Shown here: positions 1-10,232 of the stretch, piece after piece
How positions within the stretch are numbered: the first letter of the stretch is position 1
How the letters are laid out: the number at the start of each line of letters is the position of its first letter
Assembly (NCBI GenBank): GCA_021234155.1
Contig: JAJEKV010000032.1
Span: 14,462,283 to 14,526,282, forward strand
Source of the DNA: Isoetes taiwanensis
Taxonomy: Eukaryota > Streptophyta > Lycopodiopsida > Isoetales > Isoetaceae
Reading direction: 5' to 3'
Length of the DNA: 64,000 nucleotides
Notes under the pieces: generated by a model
What the model was told of the DNA's origin: nothing
Seen by the model: the letters and a program-made list of their open reading frames with translations, nothing else
The model's database searches: none
Made by a program: the position numbers and the translations under genes

Positions 1-37
1 TCGTCATTGCACTCAAACACAATGGTAAGATCGGCGT

Positions 38-2510
38 TTGCGTGGACTCAAGAAAACTCAATCGGCCACGGGCGTGATCATTTTCCACTACCCTTCACGG
101 ACCGGGTTACGGAAGAGGTTCTTTGGACATGAGATGTACTCCTTCATGGATGGTTTTTTCGGCTACAATCGGATCTCAATCAAAGAATCGATCAACTCAA
201 GACTACCTTCACCACCCGGTAAGGGGCACTTTTTGCCTACAAGGTGGTTCCTTTTGGATTATCAAACTCTCCATCCACGTTTCAACATATCATGCTCTCG
301 GTTTTTCATGATTTTTATGAAGGAAAATCCCTTCTTGCAAATTTTTCAAGATGACTTCTCGCCCCTCTGAGTTCCATGGCTGACCATTTGGATAAATTGG
401 AACTTCGTCTTTTGAAATGTGATGAGTTCGGCATTAGTCTCAATCAGAAATGCACCTTTTGCGTCACCGGGTGTTACGTTTGGGACATGTGGTGACAAAG
501 CGGTATCACCACGGATCTGCCAAAATCATTTTGTGTGCTCAAGGCTCAAGCACCGCCAATATCAAAGGAAACATGCTCTTTCTTGGGTAAGGTCAATTAT
601 TACTCCACCTTCATTCACGGACTCATGACCATTGCGGATCCCATTCATAAACTCACGGGTGATGAATCCCACGGGCTTGGAATTCCCAGGCGGATCTTTG
701 CTTTCCAACGATTGAAGCTCTTGCTTACTCGGGCTCCGGTTCTTGTTCCTCCTCAATGGGACAAGCCCTTTCATGTCCATGTCGATGTCTCGGCCTTTGC
801 TATTGGAGCTGTTCTTTCTCAAGAATATGATCGCTGCAGCGACAAACCAAAACCGCTTCGCCCGGTAGGAAACTCAATTCTGGCTGAGCGCAACTACTAC
901 GCCCGCAGGCGAGAAGCCTTGGTTTTAATTTTTGCGTCCAGCGCTTCCGTCATTATCTTTTGGGCGGTCGGATCAAATTCTTTGTTGACCACCGGGCACT
1001 TCTTTATTTGATCAACAAATCCCGCCCACGGGCCGCATTGCTCGTTGGGTCCTCCTTACGCAAGAATTTGCACCTTTTGAAATTGTTCACAAGGTGGCAA
1101 ATCTCATGTTGTCCCGGATTATCTTTCACGCATCCACCACGGATGATCCCTCCAGCGGAGTCTCGGGCGCCTTTTCGACGCTCAACTCTTTACGGTCGCG
1201 GCAACACCTCATTGGTTTCATGATTTTCAGCCGGTATCTCCTCACACGAGCTCTTCCACCGGAGGGGCCACGCTCTCTCTCCGATAGCGATAATCCCGTC
1301 GACATCAATTTCTCCGCGAGGTCCGTGACTACACCATGGTTGCGGGCCATCTTTACAAAAGGGTAAGGATACCATCCTTCGCCGTATTTGTGTTCTCCCT
1401 CATGAGGTCCCGGATATTGTTCGAGAAGCCCATGAAGGGCTCGGAGGTGGTCATTTTCATGGAACACCCACGACGCCAAAATCCTTCTTCTTTGGTTATT
1501 TTTGGCCCACGCTCTTCAAAGGCGCTCATGCCCACACCCCGCGTGTGATGCTTGCCGGCGTGTGGGGCCGACCTGACCGACCCGTGGCGCTCTTCCCTTG
1601 GCGCCCGGTTGCCGCGCCACTTCCCTTCGGCAAATGGGGAATGGATTTTGTGGGACCCATCGATCCTCTCTGGCGGCACACCCGTGCCGCTACATTCAGT
1701 TCTCGCGACTCACGCTACCAAATGGGCGGAAGCTTGCGCACTTCCGGACAACAACTGCGGCAAGCCGCGGCCAAGGTTATCTATCAACAAATCATCGCGG
1801 CGATTTGGCTGCCCCGCGGGCTGGTGGGTGATCGTGGTGTCCACTTTATCAATCATACCATCAAGGAGCTGGCGGATTATCTCGATACATCATCACAAGA
1901 GCACACCTTACTATCCTCAAGGCAATGGTTTTTGGAGAAAGCACCAACAAGACTCACGGTCACAATTCTCAAGAAAATTTGTGGCGCTTCACCCCTTGGC
2001 CCGGCAAAACAAGCTTCCCTCTTGTTCTTTGGGCTTACAATACTTGTTTCAAAATAGCTACGGGTCACACTCCTTTCAAATTGGTTTATGGTCAAGAAGC
2101 TCTCATGCCTTTTGAGTACATTCTCCCCTCTCCGTTTTCAAGCTCTTCGCCCATAATCCGCTGCTTTGCACTCAAAGAAAGGGTTTATCAATTGGAGCAG
2201 TTGGATGAACTTAGAAGAGATGCTTATATTTCGTGTTCTTCATGGACCATGAGTTTGCAAAAATCTTTACATGACAAGCGGTGAAGACAAAAACATTCAA
2301 TGAAAGAGATTTGGTTCTTCTTTATGATTCTCGGTACAAAAATTTTCCGGGTAAACTTAAGTTTCGTTGGCTTGGCCCTTATCAAATTGTTCAAGTGGTT
2401 CGACCCAGCGTTTTTCAACCTGGCTGAGTTAGGCGGCACTCCATTACCTACAGCGGTTAATGGCTTCCGCCTCAAAACATTTCATCCCACGAAAGCGACA
2501 ATCAACAAGC
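38..2510 (+). pseudogene. Ty3/gypsy retrotransposon pol, decayed (RT, RNase H, integrase)
   Basis: Remnant of a Ty3/gypsy polyprotein read across all three plus frames. RT pieces lie at about 38-370 (YSFMDGFFGYNRISIKES, then LLQIFQDDF where a YxDD-type motif C is expected). The RT connection and RNase H follow at 535-1000 (FLGKVNYYSTFIHG, then the HVDVSAFAIGAVLSQE region). Integrase lies at 1,545-2,284: GKWGMDFVGPID, GDRGVHFINH, then LWAYNTCFKIATGHTPF. The integrase C-terminus at 2,300-2,500 reads FRWLGPYQIV in a shifted frame and ends near FHPT. Domain order RT-RH-INT identifies Ty3/gypsy. At least eight frame changes or stops mean it cannot be translated. The left edge of the window cuts it, so gag, protease and the 5' LTR are not visible. 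Confidence 0.88.
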
Positions 2511-2519
2511 AGTCGAGTT

Positions 2520-3355
2520 CAAGACACAACCACACCGAAAGTGACTAAAAGCGGTGGCATATTATATTATAGGTGGAATTTTTTTACAAAATGTGGGCAC
2601 AACCCAGCTATTTCCGCTATGGGCCTTTGCCCTATATACAAAAGCGGGCTCGAGCCCTATCTACTAAGTCCTAAGAAGAAAAACCCTCTACTCGGGTTGG
2701 GCGGAGGTGATGCGAGGATGTGGTAGAGGTTACGCTTTCGGGGTCCCAGCGAAGGTGCGAACCACCTCCATGGCGTTGGTCTTGGATCGGGATGTTCAGA
2801 CCATCCCGGCACACACCAACCATCCATTCGGCCCACGATTGTGGCGCCGAAGGTCCGGACAATCCATCTTGCGGGTAATCCACTCGGCGGTTAGTGGGCA
2901 TAGTGCGGTCCTCGTTCAAACCGGCGGCCATCTTTGGCGCCATTGGATGCCTTTGCTTCACTCCGGTTCGTCTTATATAGCCAAGCGAGGAACTCCTTGT
3001 CGGCGTGGACCAATCACAAAAATCGCCAGCGTGTTTGCAATGCAAAGGTTTGTTTCTAAAATGAGAATCTTTTCTCCCGTAGCATATCTAGCCATGGTAC
3101 CTTCGACACATTCCTTTTAATGATATCCCACCCGAGTTGCCGGCATTAAATGCCATTCCTTCTTTTCACGCCCGTCGAACATTAATGTGTGTCCTTTTAT
3201 TTTTGTCACATCCCATCATTCTCTCCGCCTCATCTCCACCGTTCATTACTTCTCCCTTTGTTGTTTGGGGACTTAGCCAAATTTTGCCTCTCAATCACCT
3301 CCTTGGCATCTTTTCGACACTGGCACCATCAGCGGTTGCGGCTTAAGCCCTTATC
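2520..3355. other. spacer downstream of the gypsy integrase
   Basis: No gene is supported here. The segment follows the integrase C-terminus and contains an AT-rich stretch near 2,555-2,640 and many short frames on both strands, none with a recognisable domain. It probably belongs to the same decayed element, whose 3' part seems to extend to about 6,960. Confidence 0.4.
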
Positions 3356-4039
3356 ATGCCCTTAGCCCACCTTTGCGGCGCCCTAAACCTTTTAGTCTCT
3401 CGCCGCCGTCTTACGTTCTCGCTCTCGCCTTCTTCAAAGCGGTTCATACGTTCGGGCGGCTTTTGCCATGGCTGCCCCAAACTTTCTACACTTCAGCTTA
3501 CGCTCCAAGGGATCGCGACTCTTTTGGTCTGTGTCTTTCTCGGCGCCCACCTTTCGAGAGGCCCTTGTTGGTCGAATTCGGGGAAGTTGCGGGCATACAA
3601 GCTTCTGGAATTTTCACAAATGGAGCTCCCGGCCCCAAATCCGGCACAATTGCAGCAGTTCATCGCACACATCGTCAACAGCCCGGAAGGATTTGCTACG
3701 GTGGTCGATGGCACCACCATTTTACTTACTCAGCATTTGATTTCTCAGGTATTCCGCATCCCTTTGCAAAAACCTTCGGTCTCTTGGGCTGCTTTACAGG
3801 ACATGGACGTCACTCAGTTTGGCGCTCTTGCTTATCAAGCCAACCAGCATCGCCTCACAAATATTGCCAAACCACATGAAACTTTTGTGAAGTTTCTGTG
3901 GCGTAAATTGCTTGGGCATTCCATTAAGAACACCCACATCAATAAGCCGTTTTATAATATGGTCATCACTGCCATTCACTCCACTCTGCATGTCGATTGG
4001 CCTCGGCTTTTTTATTCTCTGAGTCTTCTTCAAAAGTAG
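3356..4039 (+). pseudogene. Uncharacterised element-encoded ORF downstream of integrase
   Basis: A 227-codon open frame. Its second half (from MELPAPNPAQ near 3,620) has protein-like composition: QQFIAHIVNSPEGFATVVDG, then VSWAALQDMDVTQFGALAYQ, then KFLWRKLLGHSIKNTHIN. The first half is serine/leucine rich and may not be coding. No transmembrane, zinc-knuckle or protease motif is visible and I do not recognise the family. It lies in the same strand and the same decayed context as the upstream pol, so an accessory product of that retrotransposon is the simplest reading. It could also be a fragment of a second element inserted behind the first. Confidence 0.45.
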
Positions 4040-6663
4040 GCCGCGTCGGCTACCCCCTCCTCTGTCTCACGAAATTTCCGTGGGTGGCCATCTTGAGGCC
4101 CTCATTAGTCATTATCTTCTGTTCTTGAGAGCCCTTCCACTTCCCATACCTCCACTTTCGGCTCTCTGCATTCCGGCGTCAAACTCAACAAAATTTGTAC
4201 CTTCCGCCCAACCTCCCTCGTCTGTTCAACATCGGACCACGCATGTCCTTTGTCTTCTCTTCTTCCTCACGAGGCCACGCCTTCCAATTCCCGTCATGCC
4301 TCTCAACAATCTCGGACAAAGGCGACAGCGAGGGCCCGCACCTCCCCATCCTCGGCGGCTCTGTACAAATTCCAGCAAGATGTTCAAGCCGCTGCCATGC
4401 GATTACATGCATCGAGGAGGCTCTCATGGTGGTGTTCAGGCGTCCCTGGAGGCTTCGATCTTTGTTCAAAGAGACCTTCAAGCTGCCCTTTGCCCATGTT
4501 CAAACCTTGGAAGCCCAACTTCAAGAAAAGCACGCGGCTCTATTACAGGCCCGTATAGATCTCACCAATGCTCGGGATCAGACCAGCCTACTTACGGATC
4601 GGCGGTAGCGAGCTCCCAAAGCTGAAATTCGGGACTTATTGGAGCAGAACAAGTCCAAAGATACCCTCACGGGTGAAAAGGAGAAACACATTGCTAAGCT
4701 AGACACCTTGTACTTTCGAGCTTTGTGACAATTCTGACACTCAAGTTCAAAATCTCAGCGGCGTGAAGTTAGCTTCGACTCACCACCCTTGAAGCTTCGG
4801 CTTTCCACGCTCACCAATCGGTTAACGTCCCTCGGACTTCGGCTTTTGGAGGCTCGAAACAAAAGGTCATCGATGGCGGAGATTGCCATGCCGCCTCCAT
4901 ACTCGGGGCAATCCTCTTCACATGCCACGCTTCACGTAAAGCGGGTCCGTGATCGAGTCCGTCTTTTGTTAGAAAAGGAGCATCGGATCCGTGACCTTGA
5001 ACATCGGCTCAACAAAGCGGTCAATCTGGCGAGGAAGCCCAAACCAAACAGGAGGGATATCTTGACATTGCCACCAACATCCCGGTGGACTTCTCTACTC
5101 CTTCCGGCTATCTTGACTATGTGGTGGCCCGGCGGCACCTCTTTCTTTTTTGAAATGGTGCAGCGGCCAATGGCAATGTTCATCAACGACCACTCAAAAG
5201 TGTGGACTTCCGCCGGATCTGGCGGATCTTTCTATAGAAGACAAGGGTTTATTTTGTGCACTCTTAGTCTTTGATCAGCTCACGGTTGAAGATCTTGAAT
5301 TAGTCATCTTAGAGTTGTTCAGCCCATGGCTTATGTTTTCATGACTTCTACGGCGGATCTCGGGATAAATTCGGGATGAGGTCCATCGTGTTTTTCGAGG
5401 CAACTCCAATCTTTGCTTGGTTGTTATCACCAACCAACAAATATTTCGAGGATCTGCTTTCGGTCTCGGACTTTTTGAGCGAAGTACATGCACGAATTGG
5501 CTCGGCACTTACCTCGTGGCGGTCGAAGCGTTGGAGCGGGTAAACAAAAATCTGGCGCACCACGATGATCTTGAGTTTGCCCATTTTATCGACGCGGGAG
5601 GCTACAATCAACTCCGTGGCCTTACGGAAAGCAAGACCATTCCACGGGTTGGGTCAATCCTCCTGTCTATCAATTACTCTCTACTTGAGAATGGGACCAT
5701 TGGTGTCGTGCTCTTGATCAAAATCTTGTTCAAGCATTGGGGACATGGCTCGCAACCCGCGCTGCGGGCATGATTCCCTCTCCATATGCTTCCTTAGGAG
5801 CCCCTCATACGGTTCCTTTCTTGTGATTGGCGTCTTCCCTTTTGGGCCGAAGGTCATGGATAGCCCCTGGCCGGAGTCGACTCGCCTCGGATCTCCCGCG
5901 GATCTCGGTGGGATCCCGATTTGTCGGGCAGCTCCAATTGGGAGGATAATGCCACTTTGGACACTACTGAAAATTGGATTTACATAGGTAATGGCGTGGT
6001 TGGCAAAAGCACTGGCGATGCCTTGCATGGTCTTGATACCTTCTTGCGAGAATCGCCACCTCACCGGACCCTTGATCCCCGTCAAAGCTGGTTTTACGTC
6101 TGCTCTCAAATGCATCTGCTTTCGGCTCTTTAAATCGGCGGCGTCAATCTTTCTTTGCAATCCGAATGCCGGCGTCGGTGCCGCCGGTCTCAAACTGCCT
6201 TCTCATGGAGTGCGGTTTGTTCCTTGACCGCCCATCTTTGCTCACGGAAGACATGGTGCGCTCTCACTTCCTCATTGAGGCCCATCACGCCCTAGGGCTC
6301 AACACCCCTGACGCTCTTCAAACACGCCAGGACCTCATTGCTCATTACCATAATGGCGCCCGACCTCATTCCCGTGAAGATCACTTTCCGACTGCTGGTT
6401 TCCCACCCTCGGAAGCCATTCCTCCCTTTCTTGGTGAGTGTCGGTTGGTGGGGGAGTGTTAGTCTGTGCCTCTGGTTCGAGGACTATTCATGCATCTGAC
6501 GGACCAGGTCAAGCTCAAGGATCCGAGACAGACGCGGGTCAGCCGTCAAAAGCCCGGCAAAGACCAAGCGGCGAGACCCGCGCGGTCAAAGCACGGGTAC
6601 GCTACCAAGCGCCCAGCGACAAGTGATGACCCGTCACCGCCCGTGTCAGCGTCAGCGTGATTC
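4040..6663 (+). pseudogene. Decayed coiled-coil-like coding region, retrotransposon accessory or second element
   Basis: Overlapping fragments in different plus frames look like the rest of the protein begun at 3,356. Heptad-like, charged stretches occur at 4,490-4,700 (LEAQLQEKHAALLQARIDL) and 4,935-5,030 (RVRLLLEKEHRIRDLEHRL). A segment at 5,290-5,700 carries aromatic and acidic residues in several frames. Near 6,250-6,460 a final frame ends in a stop at 6,462. The 6,480-6,660 part is rich in Ala/Arg/Lys/Pro/Ser. Frequent frame changes indicate decay similar to the upstream pol. The function is unknown. Confidence 0.4.
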
Positions 6664-6964
6664 TAGGCATTTCAAGAGGCACCGCCAACATTCACCGCAA
6701 ATCGGGCCTCCTTCGAGTCGGCACGAGATCGGTCAGTGTGTCTATATTGGGGCGAGAGGCCATTGTACTATATATATATGAGTAGAGCTAGCACATGAGT
6801 GGCGGATGAGTTTTGAGTCTTGTCTCTCTTGGTCTTCTCTCGATTTGCGAGAGCTCATGTATGTTCATCATTGATATCAAGGAAGCTTATCATTTTCCTC
6901 TCATTGTTCTCTTTTGTTCTGTTTTCTTCTTCTTGTTCTTCTCTTGCAAATCCCGCGTGACATA
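6664..6964 (+). other. Possible LTR / 3' end of the left gypsy element
   Basis: A non-coding block with a TATA-like run at 6,770-6,779, followed by a pyrimidine-rich stretch at 6,890-6,950. This resembles a promoter plus R region of a plant LTR. No matching second LTR is in the window, because the 5' part lies left of base 1, so it cannot be confirmed by repeat pairing. Confidence 0.3.
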
Positions 6965-7919
6965 GTCCCCCGGATTCTCCTGTTAGATCCAAGGGTCCTC
7001 ACAGAGGGCTGTCTTGCAGGAGTTCCCGAACCCAGACCCCAAACATGAGACATGTATCTCACAAAGCTCTCGAAGACTACAATGGCCTTCAAAGTGTTTG
7101 CTCTAGGTTTCAAAGTCAGTGTATTGCCATGCTGGAACAACCTGTGCCCTTTTCTGACCTGCTCCCAATATCTATAAAATGAAGTCTTGCTCACGCCAAG
7201 AATCCATCTCAATGCTCTCATACATACCTTCAGGCCCCTCAATTGATAAAGTAATATTCTGGTGTTTTCATCATAGCAGGAATTTCTATACAAGGAGTAG
7301 ATGAAATTAATCTTGTCTTTCTGAAGCTGTCCAATGTATTGAGACCCTATTTCCACAAGGTCATCCACACTATACTGGAATGTGCAATCTAGAGTGCAAC
7401 ACTCTTGTCCCCTAATTGCTTCTAGGTTTTCTTTGGTTGATCCCATACTTTCCGTCCTTTGTAAATATCTGTCACTTCTAGCCCTTTTGGGCACCCTTGG
7501 CTGCCTTCTATGAAAAATGTAGTGCCTCTTCCTTGTGATCAAAGGTGCTCATCCATCACCAAACCTTCCACATTACCTAGGCTGGGCCTTGGGGTATCTA
7601 CTTTAGTTGGGCCTTCTAGGTTCTCGCCATTCTTGTGTGTAATATGTCTAATTGGCCATCTTAACTGAGTTTGAGACTCCAGCAACCCAGAGCACACAAT
7701 GCAGTCACTGGAGCTCCTGTGGGACATTATTGTATCAACTTGGATAGGAAGCTTCCCAATGCCAACACCAAGATGATCATCTTCCAGTCTTTTATCATTC
7801 ACACTATCAGATGGATCCACTGCAGTTATGATGCCCTCTGCAAAGACTGCCCCGTTGCGCGGGTGCAACAATAAGCAATCCATAGGGCAATGTCCTGTAC
7901 TTGGCTTGCTTGGCTCCAT
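6965..7919 (-). pseudogene. Transposase-like protein, N-terminal region (CC-x3-C, HTH type)
   Basis: Two minus-strand frames overlap by 4 bp near 7,540. The upstream frame (7,919-7,539) starts MEPSKPSTGHCPMDCLLLHP. The downstream frame (7,542-6,901) contains ECCTLDCTFQYSVDDLVEIG, then KVCMRALRWILGVSKTSFYR, then a basic 'HGNT' segment and FVRYMSHVWG. This is the layout of the N-terminal half of a widespread eukaryotic transposase-like family: a CC-x3-C element, then 'VC..AW..I.G.S...FY' helix-turn-helix, then 'HGN'. The DDE-type core normally following is absent, so this is a truncated copy. It abuts the gypsy 3' end on the left and an AT-rich satellite on the right. The family assignment is from memory of its motif pattern; no superfamily name is claimed. 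Confidence 0.5.
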
Positions 7920-7959
7920 TTTGCTTATCTCACATGCTCCCTAAATGAAAGAGGACACA

Positions 7960-8123
7960 TTATAACCATATAACTATGGACACTACAAAACAATAAACAA
8001 TAAAATATAACCATATAACCATATAGCATCATAACTATGTATATAACCATATAACCATAAAATAACCATATAACCATATAACCATAATATTAAACCATAA
8101 AATATTAAAACTATATAACCATG
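7960..8123. repeat. AT-rich microsatellite (ATAACCATA-type), left part
   Basis: Irregular tandem copies of a 9-10 bp motif around 'ataaccata', interspersed with 'aatattaaaa'. The same repeat resumes at 9,464-9,545 after the LINE, so it was one block before insertion. It forms variable A/T-rich frames but no coding sequence. Confidence 0.8.
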
Positions 8124-9463
8124 GAGGCTTGGCCATTCTGGATTTGGCGCTGCATAGTAAGGTGTTGGTCTCCAAGTTAGTTTGGAGCATTCTGCAGGAT
8201 GGAGCATCTTCTCCTGGTGCGGCGCTGTTGTTGCAGTCTCTTCGCCATTGTGTGGCATTTGGGAAGCCGTCTGTGCATGTGGAATTGCCCTGGGCACTGT
8301 TGTATGGTCTCCGGCCTTTCCCACATGCATCCCCTTTTCTCACAGGAGTGTTGCGGGCTTGGGATCATGTGCGTGTGCTCTTTCAGCTAGATTATGCCTC
8401 AGTTTATCACCACTCTTCTCCTTTCTTGTGGGTTCCTTTACCCCCTGCGCACTTGCCCTTGGCTGCCATTGTGCATGCTTTCGGGCCTTGAGCCCGTTGG
8501 AGGCGAGCTGCTGTGCTCACCTTGGAGGATTGGTATTGGGGTGGTCAGCCTAGCCGTGGGAGTTCTTCGAGTTAAGCTTTTCGCTGAGGGGGCGGTGGCC
8601 AGGGCTATCACGGGGGCACGTGGCGGGGGGAGTATTCCGCTACACATACCTATAGTCCCTCGGGGCGATGTGGTGTGGTGCAGGTTTGGAAGGTTCATCC
8701 GGATGTTGTATCTTCTTGCTTTGTGCGGTCTTCTTACCAGGGTGGCGGCTATTCATGACACCTTGCCCCCTTCGGGCAAGTGGTCTCGCGGCTTAGGGTT
8801 CTCGATGGCACTTTCGGTTTGGGCGTGGACATGGAGCTCACTTCCCCCCGAAGGTTAGGGTGCTACGTGGCGGTGGTGGTGCCGTATGATCGGGGTGAAT
8901 GCCCTTGTGAGTCGATTTAGGCGGGTGTGAGCCCCTCTCGCACTTGTTATGGCCTTCATCGTGAGGCGTGGAGCATTATGCGGTTTTATGCCCTCACTTG
9001 CGGGCTGCTGGGATTGGGTTAGGGCTTTGTTTCAGGTGAGATTGACTAGCCCGGTGATTCTTCGCTTCATGTGTATCTGGTGCTTGGCGCTCTTGCGGTA
9101 GCAAGCTTTGCATCCGTATGTGTGGCTTGGTTGGTGTGGTTGATTTGGGCGGCGGCGGTTGTGGATCTTCGGGGATTGGCGACTGCGGCCTCTCGATTCC
9201 TCGACTTCGGTACAAGCTATTTCAAAGCTTTACGGTGTTCGGGAGTAGTAGAGCGGAAGTTTGCCATTTGCGGGACTTCTTGGGTGTTGTAGATGGTGAT
9301 GGTGGGTTTGTGCAGTGATGGAGATTTGCGGTTTTTACGTGAGTTTGTTGTGGAGTGTCGAGGTATCGTTGTCTCTTTGGGGCAGTTCTCCTTCCTCCTC
9401 ACTTGCTTTGTAACATTACCATTCTTTTAATATATTGATGACATAGTTCTTCAAAAAAAAAAA
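8124..9463 (+). mobile_element. 5'-truncated LINE retrotransposon with poly(A) tail
   Basis: A 1.34-kb insertion flanked by a direct 13-bp duplication, ACTATATAACCAT at 8,111-8,123 and 9,464-9,476. It ends in an A12-13 run at 9,453-9,464. Just inside the 5' end is a plus-strand frame, LAILDLALHSKVLVSKLVW, which matches the segment after the RT domain of plant-type LINE ORF2 (GGL.I.DL...N.ALL.KW). The rest, 8,300-9,400, is G/T-rich and frame-broken, corresponding to the C-terminal region and 3' UTR. The 3' end just before the tail reads TAATATATTGATGACATAG. This is typical target-primed insertion with 5' truncation, and the intact duplication suggests it is not very old. No endonuclease or RT is left. 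Confidence 0.8.
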
Positions 9464-9545
9464 ACTATATAACCATATAAGCATAACATTAAACCATAAA
9501 ATATTAAAACCATAATACATCATACACCATAGAACCATAATATAT
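9464..9545. repeat. AT-rich microsatellite, right part
   Basis: Continuation of the 'ataaccata' repeat seen at 7,960-8,123. Its first 13 bases are the LINE target-site duplication. Confidence 0.75.
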
Positions 9546-10199
9546 TGTTGTGGCCACGTGCCAATTCCTCGATGGATGCCGGCGTGGCCATGCCGGATCT
9601 ACATACCCCCACGCCACGCATGCGTGGCAGATCGCGTGCCGACATTCATTAAGGCACTTTTTCGAGGATCAAGGATGCAACCAGAAATAACTGCACTCTT
9701 CCCTTTTCTCGACTCCGACCAATTCATCCTCCTCTGTTTTGTCGAACTCCTTCGTCCTTTATTTCTTCTGTTCCTGCTAGGCGATTGACCGATGAACATG
9801 ACCTCTGTGACCTATTCTTATGACAGCCGCCTGGTCGACAATCATGACGCATTCAGCGCAGAAGTTTTCGCGCAGATCGAATCCTCCAAAGGCCGCTATT
9901 GTCTAAGAAGAAAGTGAGGTTCTTTTTAGTAAGTTTTTAGCACTATTTTTAACATTAATGTTGTTATTTCCATATGCTTTAGTGTATTCTTTCTTATTTC
10001 TTTCTTTTATAGTATTTAGAGGATCTTACTATGCCCTGATACAATTTCCAGCCCGATAAACCCCTGTTCTTGATTTGCAAGTGCCTGTGTGAGCAAGGAA
10101 TCAGAGATGGAAGCTGCGTCCTTCCAACAAATCTGCCAGGTACGTTCTTTCCTTATATTATCTTGTTTTATTCAGGTTGTGTCAGGACCAGGATCATTG
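9546..10199. other. Unique sequence left of the RT element, no supported gene
   Basis: Contains a perfect 16-bp palindrome GCCACGCATGCGTGGC near 9,610. A possible exon at about 10,060-10,138 ends at a GT donor (ctgccag|gtacgt). No domain is recognisable in any frame. Confidence 0.35.

Positions 10200-10232
<33 letters not shown>

Noticed and set aside
8182-8858. Several 120-150-codon frames in the LINE 3' region
   Set aside because: They overlap in all frames of G/T-rich 3' sequence; only the LAILDLALHSKVLVSK segment has family support.
9600-9630. Palindrome GCCACGCATGCGTGGC as a transposon end
   Set aside because: It is a single occurrence with no partner or target duplication found nearby.
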